A stretch of DNA of 64,000 nucleotides from Mycolicibacterium peregrinum (GTDB taxonomy: Bacteria; Actinomycetota; Actinomycetes; Mycobacteriales; Mycobacteriaceae). A program made the translations under genes and the position numbers. Under the pieces are notes generated by a model, which was given only the letters and a program-made list of their open reading frames with translations, did not search any database and was not told the DNA's origin. Below, one piece after another: positions 24,939-32,871 of this stretch. Numbering within the stretch: position 1 is the first letter of the stretch; each line of letters opens with the position of its first letter. The DNA lies in assembly GCF_001665785.1 (NCBI RefSeq), contig NZ_LZSO01000016.1:1-64000 (forward strand). Direction: 5' to 3'.

Positions 24939-25805
24939 ATGAACGCCAACAGCAGTCGGCACAACGAAGCGATCGTGTCCTATTCGCACGCACCGGTGCG
25001 CACCGTCACCGCGGGCGGCGTTACGTACGCCTACCGCGAACTCGGACCCAGGGGCGGAATTCCCGTGATCTTCCTCGTCCACCTCGCCGCCACGTTGGAC
25101 AACTGGGATCCTCGCGTCGTCGACCCGATCGCCGAAGGACACCATGTCGTCGCATTCGATAACCGCGGCGTCGGAGCTTCCACCGGCTCGGTCCCGGACA
25201 CCGTCGAATCGATGGCAGACGACGCCTACACCTTCATCACCGCGCTCGGTTTCAGCACGGTCGACATCCTCGGCTTCTCCCTCGGCGGGATGATTGCCCA
25301 GGCGCTGGTGATCAAGCATCCCGACCTGGTGCGCAGACTGATCCTGACCGGAACAGGACCCGCGGGTGGGGCGGGCATCGACAAGGTCGCCAGGACTACC
25401 TATTACGACATCCTGCGTGCCACCTTCACCCGCAAGGATCCCAAGGAATTCCTGTTCTTCAACCGCGACGACGTGGGCAAGCGCGCCGCCCGCGAGTTCA
25501 TCGGCCGTCTCGACGAGCGCACCGTGGAGCGGGACGCGAAGGTCACCGTGAAGGCCTTCCAAGCTCAACTCAGGGCTATCAAACGATGGGGTCGCTCCGC
25601 ACCTGCCGACCTGTCGGCCGTAACCCAGCCGACTTTTATCGCCAACGGTGACAACGACCGTATGGTCCCGACCGTGCTCTCCGATGACATGCACCGACGG
25701 ATCTCAGGCTCGCAGCTGTCCATCTACCCGGATTCCGGTCACGGGGCGATCTTCCAGTACCACCGTGAATTCGTCTCTACCGCAATCCGATTCCTCGACA
25801 GCTGA
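24939..25805 (+). CDS. Alpha/beta hydrolase, second of tandem pair
   Basis: A 288-residue paralogue of the preceding protein, with an 11-residue longer N-terminus. The nucleophile elbow is GFSLGG, the acid is in IANGDNDRMV and the catalytic His is in DSGHGAIFQ. The shared blocks (FDNRGVGAS, TGTGPAGGAGIDK, KEFLFFNRD) place the duplication within one family. AGGAGATT precedes the ATG at 24939, 27 bp after the first gene's stop, so the two are one operon. Its 3' end touches the rnhA stop without overlap. Confidence 0.88.
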   Translation: MNANSSRHNEAIVSYSHAPVRTVTAGGVTYAYRELGPRGGIPVIFLVHLAATLDNWDPRVVDPIAEGHHVVAFDNRGVGASTGSVPDTVESMADDAYTFITALGFSTVDILGFSLGGMIAQALVIKHPDLVRRLILTGTGPAGGAGIDKVARTTYYDILRATFTRKDPKEFLFFNRDDVGKRAAREFIGRLDERTVERDAKVTVKAFQAQLRAIKRWGRSAPADLSAVTQPTFIANGDNDRMVPTVLSDDMHRRISGSQLSIYPDSGHGAIFQYHREFVSTAIRFLDS

Positions 25806-26270
25806 TTAGACCGCGAGACCCGCCGCGGCGATCGCCTCCTGCATACCCCGAGTCGCCAGAACATCGGCCAACTCGTTGTCGGCGACGCCTGAGTGGCCCT
25901 TCACCCAGAACCACTCGACCTGGTGCTGGGCGCAGGCGGCCTGCAGCCGCTGCCACAGGTCGACGTTCTTCACCGGTTGCTTGGCAGCGGTCAGCCAACC
26001 GTTGCGCTCCCAGCCGAGCACCCATTTGGTGATGCCGTTGCGGACATAGGTGCTGTCGGTGTGCAGGTGCACGACCACCGGCCTGGTGAGCGCCTCGAGC
26101 GCCATGATGGGCGCGGTAAGCTCCATGCGGTTGTTGCTCGTGGTGCCGGGGTCCCCGCCGTACATCTCGCGAACCCGCTCGCGGTGGCGCAGCACCGCGC
26201 CCCAGCCGCCGGGGCCGGGATTCGGCCGGCACCCGCCGTCGGTGTGGATGACGACGACTTCGCTGTCCAT
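25806..26270 (-). CDS. rnhA: Ribonuclease HI
   Basis: A 154-residue RNase HI that degrades the RNA strand of RNA/DNA hybrids. The two-metal acidic set is visible: Asp11 in [16 protein letters not shown], Glu50 in NRMELTAP, Asp72 in [11 protein letters not shown], and Asp136 region in [12 protein letters not shown], with the family His in VKGHSGV. No second domain is fused, unlike the RNase HI-CobC protein of mycobacteria. The ATG at 26270 is used; a GTG one codon earlier overlaps the stop of the HhH gene, showing coupling. Confidence 0.95.
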   Translation of the reverse strand: MDSEVVVIHTDGGCRPNPGPGGWGAVLRHRERVREMYGGDPGTTSNNRMELTAPIMALEALTRPVVVHLHTDSTYVRNGITKWVLGWERNGWLTAAKQPVKNVDLWQRLQAACAQHQVEWFWVKGHSGVADNELADVLATRGMQEAIAAAGLAV

Positions 26271-26458
26271 CACTTCTCCAATGCCTCGCAGAGCAGACGT
26301 ACCGCCCTCGGTCCGACCCCGTGAAGGGCGAGAAGCTCATCGAGATCCGCGGGCAGATCTGCGAGCACTCGGTATCCGGCGTCGATGAGTGCGCCGGTCG
26401 CGGGCCGCCCGATCCGGATGCCGTCGAAGACGGGGCCGCGGTCGGCTGGGTCGGTCAT
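26270..26458 (-). CDS. Helix-hairpin-helix domain protein
   Basis: A 62-residue protein ([14 protein letters not shown] start) with one HhH-like fold in [21 protein letters not shown] and [20 protein letters not shown]. The [10 protein letters not shown] hairpin is the DNA-phosphate binding type. Such small proteins resemble C-terminal HhH domains of DNA repair enzymes and of RNA polymerase alpha. The ATG at 26458 was preferred to the upstream in-frame ATG at 26503. The stop overlaps the rnhA start region, so both are in one transcript with a nucleic-acid theme. Confidence 0.75.
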   Translation of the reverse strand: MTDPADRGPVFDGIRIGRPATGALIDAGYRVLADLPADLDELLALHGVGPRAVRLLCEALEK

Positions 26459-26506
26459 GCGCTGAGGATAGGTAACCGCGTCGAGCGACCGGCGCCCCGA
26501 CACACG

Positions 26507-27157
26507 TCAAGCCCGCAGAGTCGTCGAGATCACCGCCGTGTGCACCGACATGCCGAGGTCGCGGTGCCGCAGTGTGGCGATCCGGCGCCCCGGCTGGACC
26601 GCGTCCTTGACGGGCCCGATGCGGTCGCCGAAGAACGCCGCCGTCGCGTCGATGTCGGCCACGGTGTACGTGATTCCCCACAACGTCGAGGTTCCGTCAG
26701 ATGCGGTCTCCGGTGAACCGACGACCTCCAGGATCACCTCGCCGAGTCGGAAGAAGACCTGGCGCATGGGCCGCCCGCCGAGCTCGGTGTCTCGCTCCCG
26801 GCGCGGTTGTTCGCCGATGGCTGCCATCGAGGCGACCGTCCGGTCCAGGTCGGGGGACAACAACACGACGTGGTCGATCGCGGTGACACCGTTCGCGTGG
26901 GTGGCGGCCTCAGCGGTGGCGGTCATGGACCGTGCTGTCGGGATGCCGTCGAGGTCTTCGACGGTGCCGTCTGCCGCAAGCCCGCGCAACGACCACCCGA
27001 CAATGCCGGTGCCCCGGTCCCGCCCGACCAATCGGATGCGGACCCCGCCGGCCCGGCAGACCGGCCCGGCGTCTCCGCCCTGGTCCACACTGAATCCGGC
27101 CCGCGTCCAGGCGTCCGGCGAGTCAGCGACTTCGAGTTCGTCGACGGTGACGGTCAT
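26507..27157 (-). CDS. VOC/glyoxalase-like superfamily protein
   Basis: A 216-residue protein of the vicinal-oxygen-chelate fold. The second module begins near residue 95 (AIDHVVLLSPDLDRTVASMAAIG), followed by RQVFFRLGEVILEVVGSP and ADIDATAAFFGDRIGP. A possible metal set is His97, Glu140 and the later His/Glu; I cannot prove metal binding. The N-terminal 90 residues look like a degenerate first module. The ATG at 27157 is chosen by the MTVTVDELEVAD start. It lies 26 bp after the acyl-CoA dehydrogenase start region's downstream stop and may share its transcript. Confidence 0.72.
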   Translation of the reverse strand: MTVTVDELEVADSPDAWTRAGFSVDQGGDAGPVCRAGGVRIRLVGRDRGTGIVGWSLRGLAADGTVEDLDGIPTARSMTATAEAATHANGVTAIDHVVLLSPDLDRTVASMAAIGEQPRRERDTELGGRPMRQVFFRLGEVILEVVGSPETASDGTSTLWGITYTVADIDATAAFFGDRIGPVKDAVQPGRRIATLRHRDLGMSVHTAVISTTLRA

Positions 27158-27183
27158 GGACGTCGAATCTATCCGGCGCGTGG

Positions 27184-28578
27184 TCACTTGCGTGGCGGGC
27201 GTAGGGCTTTCATCGCCAGGCGCATGACGGGCTCCGGTACGTGGTCCTTCGCGGACAGGGCGGCGCCGGCCGCTCGAGTCCGCAGCGGTGTGCCGCGTCC
27301 GAACCACCGGTTCAACGGCCCGCCGGACGGCTCCAGGTCGACGTGCAGTGGCGGCTTGCCGTCGGCGGCCCCGAGAGCGTGCGCGATGACGATGCGCTGG
27401 ATCTCGCTGGTGCCCTCGAAGATCGTGTACAGCTTGGCATCCCGGTACCACTTCTCGACGGGATGATCCGTGATGTAGCCCCAGCCTCCCATCGTCTGGA
27501 GGGCCTGTTCGGTGGTGCGGACTGCCACCTCGCTGGCCGCCAGCTTCGACATCGAGCCCTCGCCGCGGTCGAACGGCACCCCGGTCGCGGCCATCCAGGA
27601 CGCCCGCCACGTGAGCAACCGGGCGGCATCGATCTGGGTGGCCAGGTCGGCGAGTGGGAACGCGATGCCCTGGTTGTCGATGATGGGGGCGCCGAAGGCG
27701 ATCCGGCGGTTCGCATATTCGGTGACGTATTCCAGTGCGGCCCTGGCGATTCCGAGAGCCTGCGCAGCCACCATCGGCCGGGTCTGTTCGAAGGTCCCCA
27801 GGGTGGCCGACCCGGAATTCTGAGCGCCTGCGACGACTTCGCGGGCTCGGGCCAGCTTGTGCTCGAGTTTGTCCTGACCGCCGAGCAGGTGGTCAGCGGG
27901 AACTCGGACGCTGTCGAACTTGAGCTCGGCGGTGTGTGAGGCCCGGCAGCCGAGCTTGTCGAGTTTGCGCACCATTTCCAGCCCCGGCGTGCCGCCCTCG
28001 ACGATGAACAACGCCTGCCCCTTGTGGCCGAGCTCCTTGTCCACGACCGCGTTGACCACGTGCACGTTGGCGATGCCGCCGTTGCCGATCCACATCTTGT
28101 GGCCGTTGATGATCCAGTCCGCGTCTGGTCCGGATCCGCTACGGACGGCGTAGGTGCGCAGGTTGCGCACATCGCTGCCGCCCTCGGGTTCTGAGATCGC
28201 CAGAGCCGCCAGTTTGAGGTCGCCCGGGGTGCCGAAGCACTCGGGAGCCCACCTCAGCATCTGCTCCGGCGAGGCGGCCTGGCCGATGGCCGACAGTGCC
28301 AGAGCCGGCATGACGATGGCCAACCCGATACCTGCGCAGCCCCAGAACAGCTCCTCCATGAACATCGGCAGGGACAGTCCGGTCGGATCGCCGATCAGGT
28401 CGCGGTAAAACAGTGGACTGTAGAAGCCCTGAGCCGCCGCTTCTTCCAGCACCGGCCACGGAAACTCCTGGCGCCGGTCATGGTCCGCGGCGACCGGACG
28501 GACCACCTGTTCGGCGAATTCGTGGGTCCGGCGGGCCAGATCGTGCTGCGCAGCGGTAGGGGTGATGTCGAATGCCAC
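27184..28578 (-). CDS. Acyl-CoA dehydrogenase family flavoprotein
   Basis: A 464-residue FAD enzyme of lipid beta-oxidation. Domain order is N-terminal alpha (residues 1-125), middle beta (AISEPEGGSDVRNL, then WIGNGGIANVHVV) and C-terminal alpha. The catalytic base is the Glu in YTIFEGTSEIQRIVIAHALG (near residue 415). QTMGGWGYITDHPVEKWYRDAK precedes it. The chain is about 60 residues longer than common short-chain enzymes, with a basic tail (VPEPVMRLAMKALRPPRK) that may touch the membrane. The start ATG at 28578. Substrate chain length is unknown. Confidence 0.92.
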   Translation of the reverse strand: MAFDITPTAAQHDLARRTHEFAEQVVRPVAADHDRRQEFPWPVLEEAAAQGFYSPLFYRDLIGDPTGLSLPMFMEELFWGCAGIGLAIVMPALALSAIGQAASPEQMLRWAPECFGTPGDLKLAALAISEPEGGSDVRNLRTYAVRSGSGPDADWIINGHKMWIGNGGIANVHVVNAVVDKELGHKGQALFIVEGGTPGLEMVRKLDKLGCRASHTAELKFDSVRVPADHLLGGQDKLEHKLARAREVVAGAQNSGSATLGTFEQTRPMVAAQALGIARAALEYVTEYANRRIAFGAPIIDNQGIAFPLADLATQIDAARLLTWRASWMAATGVPFDRGEGSMSKLAASEVAVRTTEQALQTMGGWGYITDHPVEKWYRDAKLYTIFEGTSEIQRIVIAHALGAADGKPPLHVDLEPSGGPLNRWFGRGTPLRTRAAGAALSAKDHVPEPVMRLAMKALRPPRK

Positions 28579-28627
28579 GGGGGTGGGATACCCCGCTCTG
28601 CGCGCAGTCGAACTCGTGGAATGGACC

Positions 28628-28954
28628 TCAGTCGGACGGCTGGCCGGCGTCGGCTATCCGCCGTTGCGCCTCGGCCGGTGAAATCCGCAGCCGCCTGGCG
28701 AGCACCGCGGCCGGGTCGAACCGCGGTGGCGACGCGGTGTTGGTGGCGACCATCCGCCCGAGGAGCCGTTGTTGAGCGGTGGCCAGCCGTTTCTCCCCGG
28801 CGTCGAGCCGGCTCAAGACCTCGTGGAGCTCCGCGCGGGTCAGGGCATGCACCGACAGCGCGTCGATCTCCTTGCAGGCGGCGTTGAGGTGTTCTAGGGC
28901 ATCGCCGACGATCGTCCGCTCGATGTCCCTCTCGGAAACCAGTATCGAACTCAT
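28628..28954 (-). CDS. Short DUF222/13E12-like N-terminal fragment
   Basis: A 108-residue protein resembling only the first part of DUF222/13E12-family HNH proteins (usually 400-500 residues): LTRAELHEVLSRLDAGEKRL followed by LLGRMVATNTASPPRFDPAAVLARRLRISPAEAQRRI. The HNH nuclease part is absent. The ATG at 28954 starts MSSILVSERDIERTIVGD. Either it is a remnant of a full-length repeat gene or a genuine stand-alone DUF222 N-domain. It lies 49 bp upstream of the acyl-CoA dehydrogenase and on the same strand. Confidence 0.6.
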   Translation of the reverse strand: MSSILVSERDIERTIVGDALEHLNAACKEIDALSVHALTRAELHEVLSRLDAGEKRLATAQQRLLGRMVATNTASPPRFDPAAVLARRLRISPAEAQRRIADAGQPSD

Positions 28955-29124
28955 GTTCGGAACCGTACGCCGACTCACCGACAAGTCCCGGCGGTCGCGC
29001 GGAGCCGGCCCAAAACAATCGGCCGCACAACACTGTGCGGCCGATTGTGGGTATGCAATTATCGCCGGACCGATTAATTCCGGTTAGGCGTCACAACAAA
29101 TGCATCCCCAGTTTTATTCCCGGC

Positions 29125-29418
29125 TCAGCAGGCGACGTCGACGTATGCCGTCTTTGAAATCACGGTGGTATTGATCGAACTTCCGCCCCTTGAGTCGTTG
29201 GTGGCGATGGTCTGCCCCTGGCGCACGCCGAGCACGGTGCAGTTGGCCAGTGGTGCCGCGCCGGTGCGGTTGACGATGACGTGATATCCGCTGGTCTGGA
29301 GGCTTTTAACGGTCTGTTCGGCCGACTGTGCGGTCGGGGCGGCGGCGGCGACGCCCCCTAGGAATGCTCCCGCGGCCAGTGCGCCCGCGGCTAATGTGGC
29401 GATGGTATATGACTTCAT
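29125..29418 (-). CDS. Small secreted protein, paralogue of 12641-12964
   Basis: A 97-residue exported protein. The signal peptide is KSYTIATLAAGALAAGAFLGG, cleaved near VAAAAP. The mature domain (SAEQTVKSLQTSGYHVIVNR, NCTVLGVRQGQTI, TAYVDVAC) matches the protein at 12641-12964 in the order of Gly-Tyr-x-Val-Ile, Cys-Thr-Val, VRQG and YVD-x-x-C, and both keep two Cys. The ATG at 29418 has a good GGAGGG 7 nt upstream. No function is known; the pair suggests a mycobacterial secreted family of about 70 mature residues. Confidence 0.75.
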   Translation of the reverse strand: MKSYTIATLAAGALAAGAFLGGVAAAAPTAQSAEQTVKSLQTSGYHVIVNRTGAAPLANCTVLGVRQGQTIATNDSRGGSSINTTVISKTAYVDVAC

Positions 29419-29567
29419 TTCCCAACCCTCCGTTGCAGGCCGCACCGGAAGTCCCACTACTACCGGTTGCTGCCTAATACGTTTAATTGAGGTTCGGGTT
29501 CGAAAATTCCAGAATTCTCAGCTGGATATTTGGAATTTCTCAGGGTTGGTGCCCGGCCGGTTTCGGA

Positions 29568-30176
29568 TCAGCTCTCCTCGACGGTGACCCGCAGTCGCGG
29601 CTTGTGCTCGGCACCGGAGTTGCCCATGCGATCCCACACCGCATCCACCAGGGGAGCCAGCAGCATCTCGCCCATCTGGCGCACCAGGACGGCCACGATC
29701 TGCGTCGACTCGCGACGCCTGGTTGATGCGCGCCCCGACTTCCGCAGCGCGTTGACCTCCCGTTCGGTGAGGTCGACGAGGACGTCGAGTAGATGCAGAT
29801 TCTCGCCAGACGGGTCCAGCAGTGCGCGGCGCACGTAATTGACCACCGGCGGGTTGGCTTCCAGCATCGTGCGCACGGCCGCATCGCGGGCGGCGGTGAG
29901 ATCGGCCGGCCCGCCGGTGTCGGGAACCTCGGACAGTGCCGTGGCGAAGTAATCCACCACCAACTGGTCGACGGCATCGCGTACCCCGGCCTTGGTCTTG
30001 TAGTGGTGCTGTACCAGGCCGAGGGTGGATCCGGCTTCGGAAGCGATGGCGCGCAGCGAAACTCGGTCTTGTCCGTACTTCGAATACAGGTCCAGTGGGG
30101 TGTTGCGAATGCGGTGACAATCTCCGACTGCGAAGAACTGCTCAGGTGGGCCCGACCTGTGCCATCGTTGAAACAT
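29568..30176 (-). CDS. TetR-family regulator with unusual N-terminus
   Basis: A 202-residue TetR-type protein. The HTH is RIRNTPLDLYSKYGQDRV to LRAIASEAGSTLGLVQHHYKTKAGVRDAV, and the ligand domain follows. The first 25 residues (MFQRWHRSGPPEQFFAVGD) are not the usual short basic start. No better in-frame start is seen closer to the HTH. The ATG's CAT (30174-30176) overlaps the ATG (30175-30177) of the divergent DUF5709 gene, so the two coding starts share bases. The regulated target cannot be named. Confidence 0.75.
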   Translation of the reverse strand: MFQRWHRSGPPEQFFAVGDCHRIRNTPLDLYSKYGQDRVSLRAIASEAGSTLGLVQHHYKTKAGVRDAVDQLVVDYFATALSEVPDTGGPADLTAARDAAVRTMLEANPPVVNYVRRALLDPSGENLHLLDVLVDLTEREVNALRKSGRASTRRRESTQIVAVLVRQMGEMLLAPLVDAVWDRMGNSGAEHKPRLRVTVEES

Positions 30177-30552
30177 GAGTAGTGACGGGTACAGCGTCGA
30201 TGACGACGACCAGTTGACTCAAGAGGACACCCTGATCGACCGGGGTGTGGACGATCTGCTCGACGAGGGTTACTCGCCGCCGGACCGTTGGCGGGAACCG
30301 CGTGACCACGAGACCCTCGACGAGCTGCTGGCCGAGGAAGAGCCTGATCCCGCGATGCAACTCGACGATTCCGAGGTTCCCGACGAGCAGGCCGGCGAGG
30401 ACGAGGTCGGGGATCGGCGGTCCGGCCGGCTGGTTGCCCCTGATGCCGGCTTCGGCGAGGACGACGAGGCAGAGTTGCTCGGGACCGACGTCGGCATCGA
30501 CGGTGGCGCGGCCTCTGCCGAAGAAGCCGCGGTTCACATCATCGAGGAATAG
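30175..30552 (+). CDS. DUF5709 acidic protein
   Basis: A 125-residue, highly acidic cytoplasmic protein of the actinobacterial DUF5709 family. Signature blocks are SSDGYSVDDDDQLTQEDTL (short form DDQLTQEDTL), RGVDDLLDEGYSPPDRWREP, ETLDELLAEEEPDPAM and RSGRLVAPDAGFGEDDEAEL. More than a quarter of the residues are Asp or Glu. No catalytic residues are evident; the family has no known activity. The end overlaps the convergent MFS gene by 14 bp. The start overlaps the TetR start. Confidence 0.87.
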   Translation: MSSDGYSVDDDDQLTQEDTLIDRGVDDLLDEGYSPPDRWREPRDHETLDELLAEEEPDPAMQLDDSEVPDEQAGEDEVGDRRSGRLVAPDAGFGEDDEAELLGTDVGIDGGAASAEEAAVHIIEE

Positions 30553-31753
30553 AGCTCCGTCGCTGCAGTGCGACTGACGCGGTGAACACCAGCAGGCCAC
30601 CGACGGCCAGCGCCGCCCCTGCGGCCGCGGGGGCGGTGTAACCGAAACCGGCCGCGATCACCAGACCGCCCACCCAGGCGCCCGTGGCATTGCCGATGTT
30701 CAGCGCGGAATGGTTGAGCGCGGCGGCCAGTGTCTGCGCATCGTGGGCGACGTCCATCAGCCGGGTCTGCAGGGCGGGGCCCACGGCCGAGCCGGCCACC
30801 CCGACACCGAACAACAGCGGCAACGCGGTCCACGGGCTGTGCGACCCCAGCGAGAACGCGGCCAGCAGTACCGCCAGCGAGCCCAGTGCCAGATACAGCG
30901 CACGGATCACCGAGATGTCGGCCAGCCGGCCGCCGATCAGGTTCCCGACCACCATGCCGAGGCCGAACACCATCAGCGCCACGGGAACCAGCGACCGCGG
31001 CAGTCCGGTCACGTCGGTCATCGTGGTGCTGATGTAGGTGTAGACCGCGAACATGCCGCCGAAGCCGATCATGCCGACGAGCACCGCCAGCCACACCTGC
31101 GGTCGGCGCAGCGCTCCGAGTTCAGTCAGCGGACTGGTGACGTGCATGGCCCGGAGCTGCTCGGGCAGCCAAGCCCACTGAGCGGCCAGCGTGACCAGCC
31201 CGACCCCGACCACCAGACCGAACGCGCTGCGCCAGCCCAGTGCCTGGCCGAGCCACGAGGCCAAGGGCACGCCCAGCACCGTCGCGACGGTCAGCCCGCA
31301 CAGCACATAGGCCACTGCCTTGGCCCGGTTCTGCGGACCCATCAAGTGCGCGGCGGCCAGCGCGGCGATCCCGAAGAACGCGCCGTGCGGCAGACCGGTG
31401 ACGAAGCGGGCGGTGACCAAGGTCGCGTACGTCGGGGCCAGCATGCTGGCCACGTTGCCGAGGGTGAAGACGGCCATCAGGGTGAGCAGCAAAGCCTTGC
31501 GCGGCCACCGCGCGGTGAGCGCGGCGATGACGGGCGCGCCGACGACCACGCCCAACGCGTAGGCGGAGATGACGTGGCCCGCGGTGGGCTCGGTGATGCC
31601 GAAGCCCGTCGCGATATCGGGCAGTAGGCCCATCGCGACGAATTCGGTGGTGCCGATCCCGAAGCCGCCGAGGGCCAGGGCGAACACTGCGAGCATGCGC
31701 ACCGTGGGGTCGGGAGCGACGATGGCGCGCGCACGTTCGAGGGAGGTCGTCAT
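30539..31753 (-). CDS. MFS transporter, DHA1 type
   Basis: A 404-residue, 12-helix major facilitator of the arabinose/chloramphenicol-efflux DHA1 class. Motifs are FGIGTTEFVAMGLLPDIA in TM1 (typical of DHA1 GTTEF group), RWPRKALLL (motif A-like loop 2-3) and GAFFGIAALAAAHLMGPQNRAKA (motif B/C region). Direction is likely efflux of a small molecule. The ATG at 31753 begins MTTSLERARAIV; the longer upstream frame is not membrane-like. The 193 bp upstream before the LLM gene hold no gene and only weak possible control sites. Confidence 0.88.
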   Translation of the reverse strand: MTTSLERARAIVAPDPTVRMLAVFALALGGFGIGTTEFVAMGLLPDIATGFGITEPTAGHVISAYALGVVVGAPVIAALTARWPRKALLLTLMAVFTLGNVASMLAPTYATLVTARFVTGLPHGAFFGIAALAAAHLMGPQNRAKAVAYVLCGLTVATVLGVPLASWLGQALGWRSAFGLVVGVGLVTLAAQWAWLPEQLRAMHVTSPLTELGALRRPQVWLAVLVGMIGFGGMFAVYTYISTTMTDVTGLPRSLVPVALMVFGLGMVVGNLIGGRLADISVIRALYLALGSLAVLLAAFSLGSHSPWTALPLLFGVGVAGSAVGPALQTRLMDVAHDAQTLAAALNHSALNIGNATGAWVGGLVIAAGFGYTAPAAAGAALAVGGLLVFTASVALQRRSSIPR

Positions 31754-31946
31754 TCGCAGGCTTTCCGAGTCTTCTGAGTTTTTCCGGGGTGGCCGGACTG
31801 AGCTCTCGGACAGCGTTGGCGAGAACGGCGGGTGCAACGCTAACGGCGCGCCCGCTGTTCCCTCAAACTGTTTCTCGCGACCTGCGTCAAAAATCCTGAC
31901 GATCTCGCAAACAGCATCCGACCTGCAGGCCCGCGGGCCGCGCAGA

Positions 31947-32810
31947 TCAAACCTTGGCGATGACGTTCTCGGCGAACTTCTCCAGGTGGCGGATCTTGCG
32001 GTCCAGCGGCTCGGGGTCGTCGCCCTTGATGTAGGGCAGGCGGAAGCCCACGATCACGTCGGTGACGCCCTTGTCCTCGAGTCGTTTGATGCCGTCGGGC
32101 GTGTAGGCGTCAGCCGAGATCACGTGGACCTCAAATGGTCCGGTCTGACCTTCCTCTGCACGGATCTCGTTGAGTCGTTTGAGGAGGACATCGAGATCGT
32201 CGGTGCCGCCGCCGTGCATCCAGCCGTCGTTGCGGGCCGCACGGCGCAGCGCCGCCTCGGCGTGCCCGCCGACGAGGATGGACACCGGCTTCGACGGTGC
32301 CGGGGTCATCTTGGTCTTGGGGACGTCGTAGAACTCGCCGTGGTACTCGAAGTAGTCGCCGCTGGTCAGTCCGCGGATGATGTCGATGCACTCGTCCATG
32401 CGCTTCCCGCGCCGCGCGAACGGCACCCCCATCAGCTCGTAATCCTCGGGCCACGGGCTGGTGCCCACCCCGAGGCCCAGCCGGTTGTCGAACAGCGCGT
32501 TGAGCGAGCCGACCTGCTTGGCCACCAGGGCCGGCGGGCGGATCGGCAGCTTGAGGACGAAGAAGTTGAACTTGAGCGTGGTGGTGACTGCACACAGGGC
32601 CGAGGCCATCACGAAGGCCTCGATGAACGGCTTGCCGTCGAGGAACTCCCGGTTGCCGTCGGGGGTGTACGGGTACTTCGAATCGGACTCGAAGGGATAG
32701 GCGACGCTGTCGGCAATCGTCATGGCGTGGTAGCCGGCCGCTTCGGCCGCCTGGGCCAGCGGGATGTAGTAGGTGGGATCGGTCATGGCTTCGGCATAGG
32801 TGAACCGCAT
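31947..32810 (-). CDS. LLM-class F420-dependent oxidoreductase (Rv0953c-like)
   Basis: A 287-residue luciferase-fold oxidoreductase, close to Rv0953c as I recall it. Visible blocks are MRFTYAEAMTDPTYYIPLAQAAEAAGY (first residues, by ends), the F420-site PALVAKQVGSLNALFDNRLGLGVGTSPWPEDYELMG (by ends) and VGGHAEAALRRAARNDGWMHGG. Such enzymes transfer hydride from F420H2. The ATG at 32810 is preferred. It is divergent from an MFS gene, with a KstR-type operator 10 bp upstream of the start, so it may take part in sterol or related lipid metabolism. Confidence 0.88.
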   Translation of the reverse strand: MRFTYAEAMTDPTYYIPLAQAAEAAGYHAMTIADSVAYPFESDSKYPYTPDGNREFLDGKPFIEAFVMASALCAVTTTLKFNFFVLKLPIRPPALVAKQVGSLNALFDNRLGLGVGTSPWPEDYELMGVPFARRGKRMDECIDIIRGLTSGDYFEYHGEFYDVPKTKMTPAPSKPVSILVGGHAEAALRRAARNDGWMHGGGTDDLDVLLKRLNEIRAEEGQTGPFEVHVISADAYTPDGIKRLEDKGVTDVIVGFRLPYIKGDDPEPLDRKIRHLEKFAENVIAKV

Positions 32811-32819
32811 GCCGTACAC

Positions 32820-32837
32820 ACTAGAACGTGTTCTAGT
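32820..32837. promoter_or_regulatory. KstR-type operator, 18-bp near-perfect palindrome
   Basis: ACTAGAAC-GT-GTTCTAGT has perfect 8-bp arms around GT. Its core TAGAACGTGTTCTA (32822-32835) matches TnnAACnnGTTnnA fully. It lies 10 bp before the LLM start and 35 bp before the MFS start at 32872, so one repressor could silence both. Confidence 0.75.
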
Positions 32838-32871
32838 TTTGTGGGGCCGATCGGCCAGGCATGATGACCGG

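Noticed and set aside
31754..31946. Possible small gene between the MFS and LLM genes
   Set aside because: No frame with start, ribosome site and coding bias was seen; treated as a non-coding spacer.
32820..32837. Considered as an SOS/LexA box
   Set aside because: The mycobacterial LexA box as I recall is TCGAAC-N4-GTTCGA; this site has TAGAAC-GT-GTTCTA and fits KstR instead.
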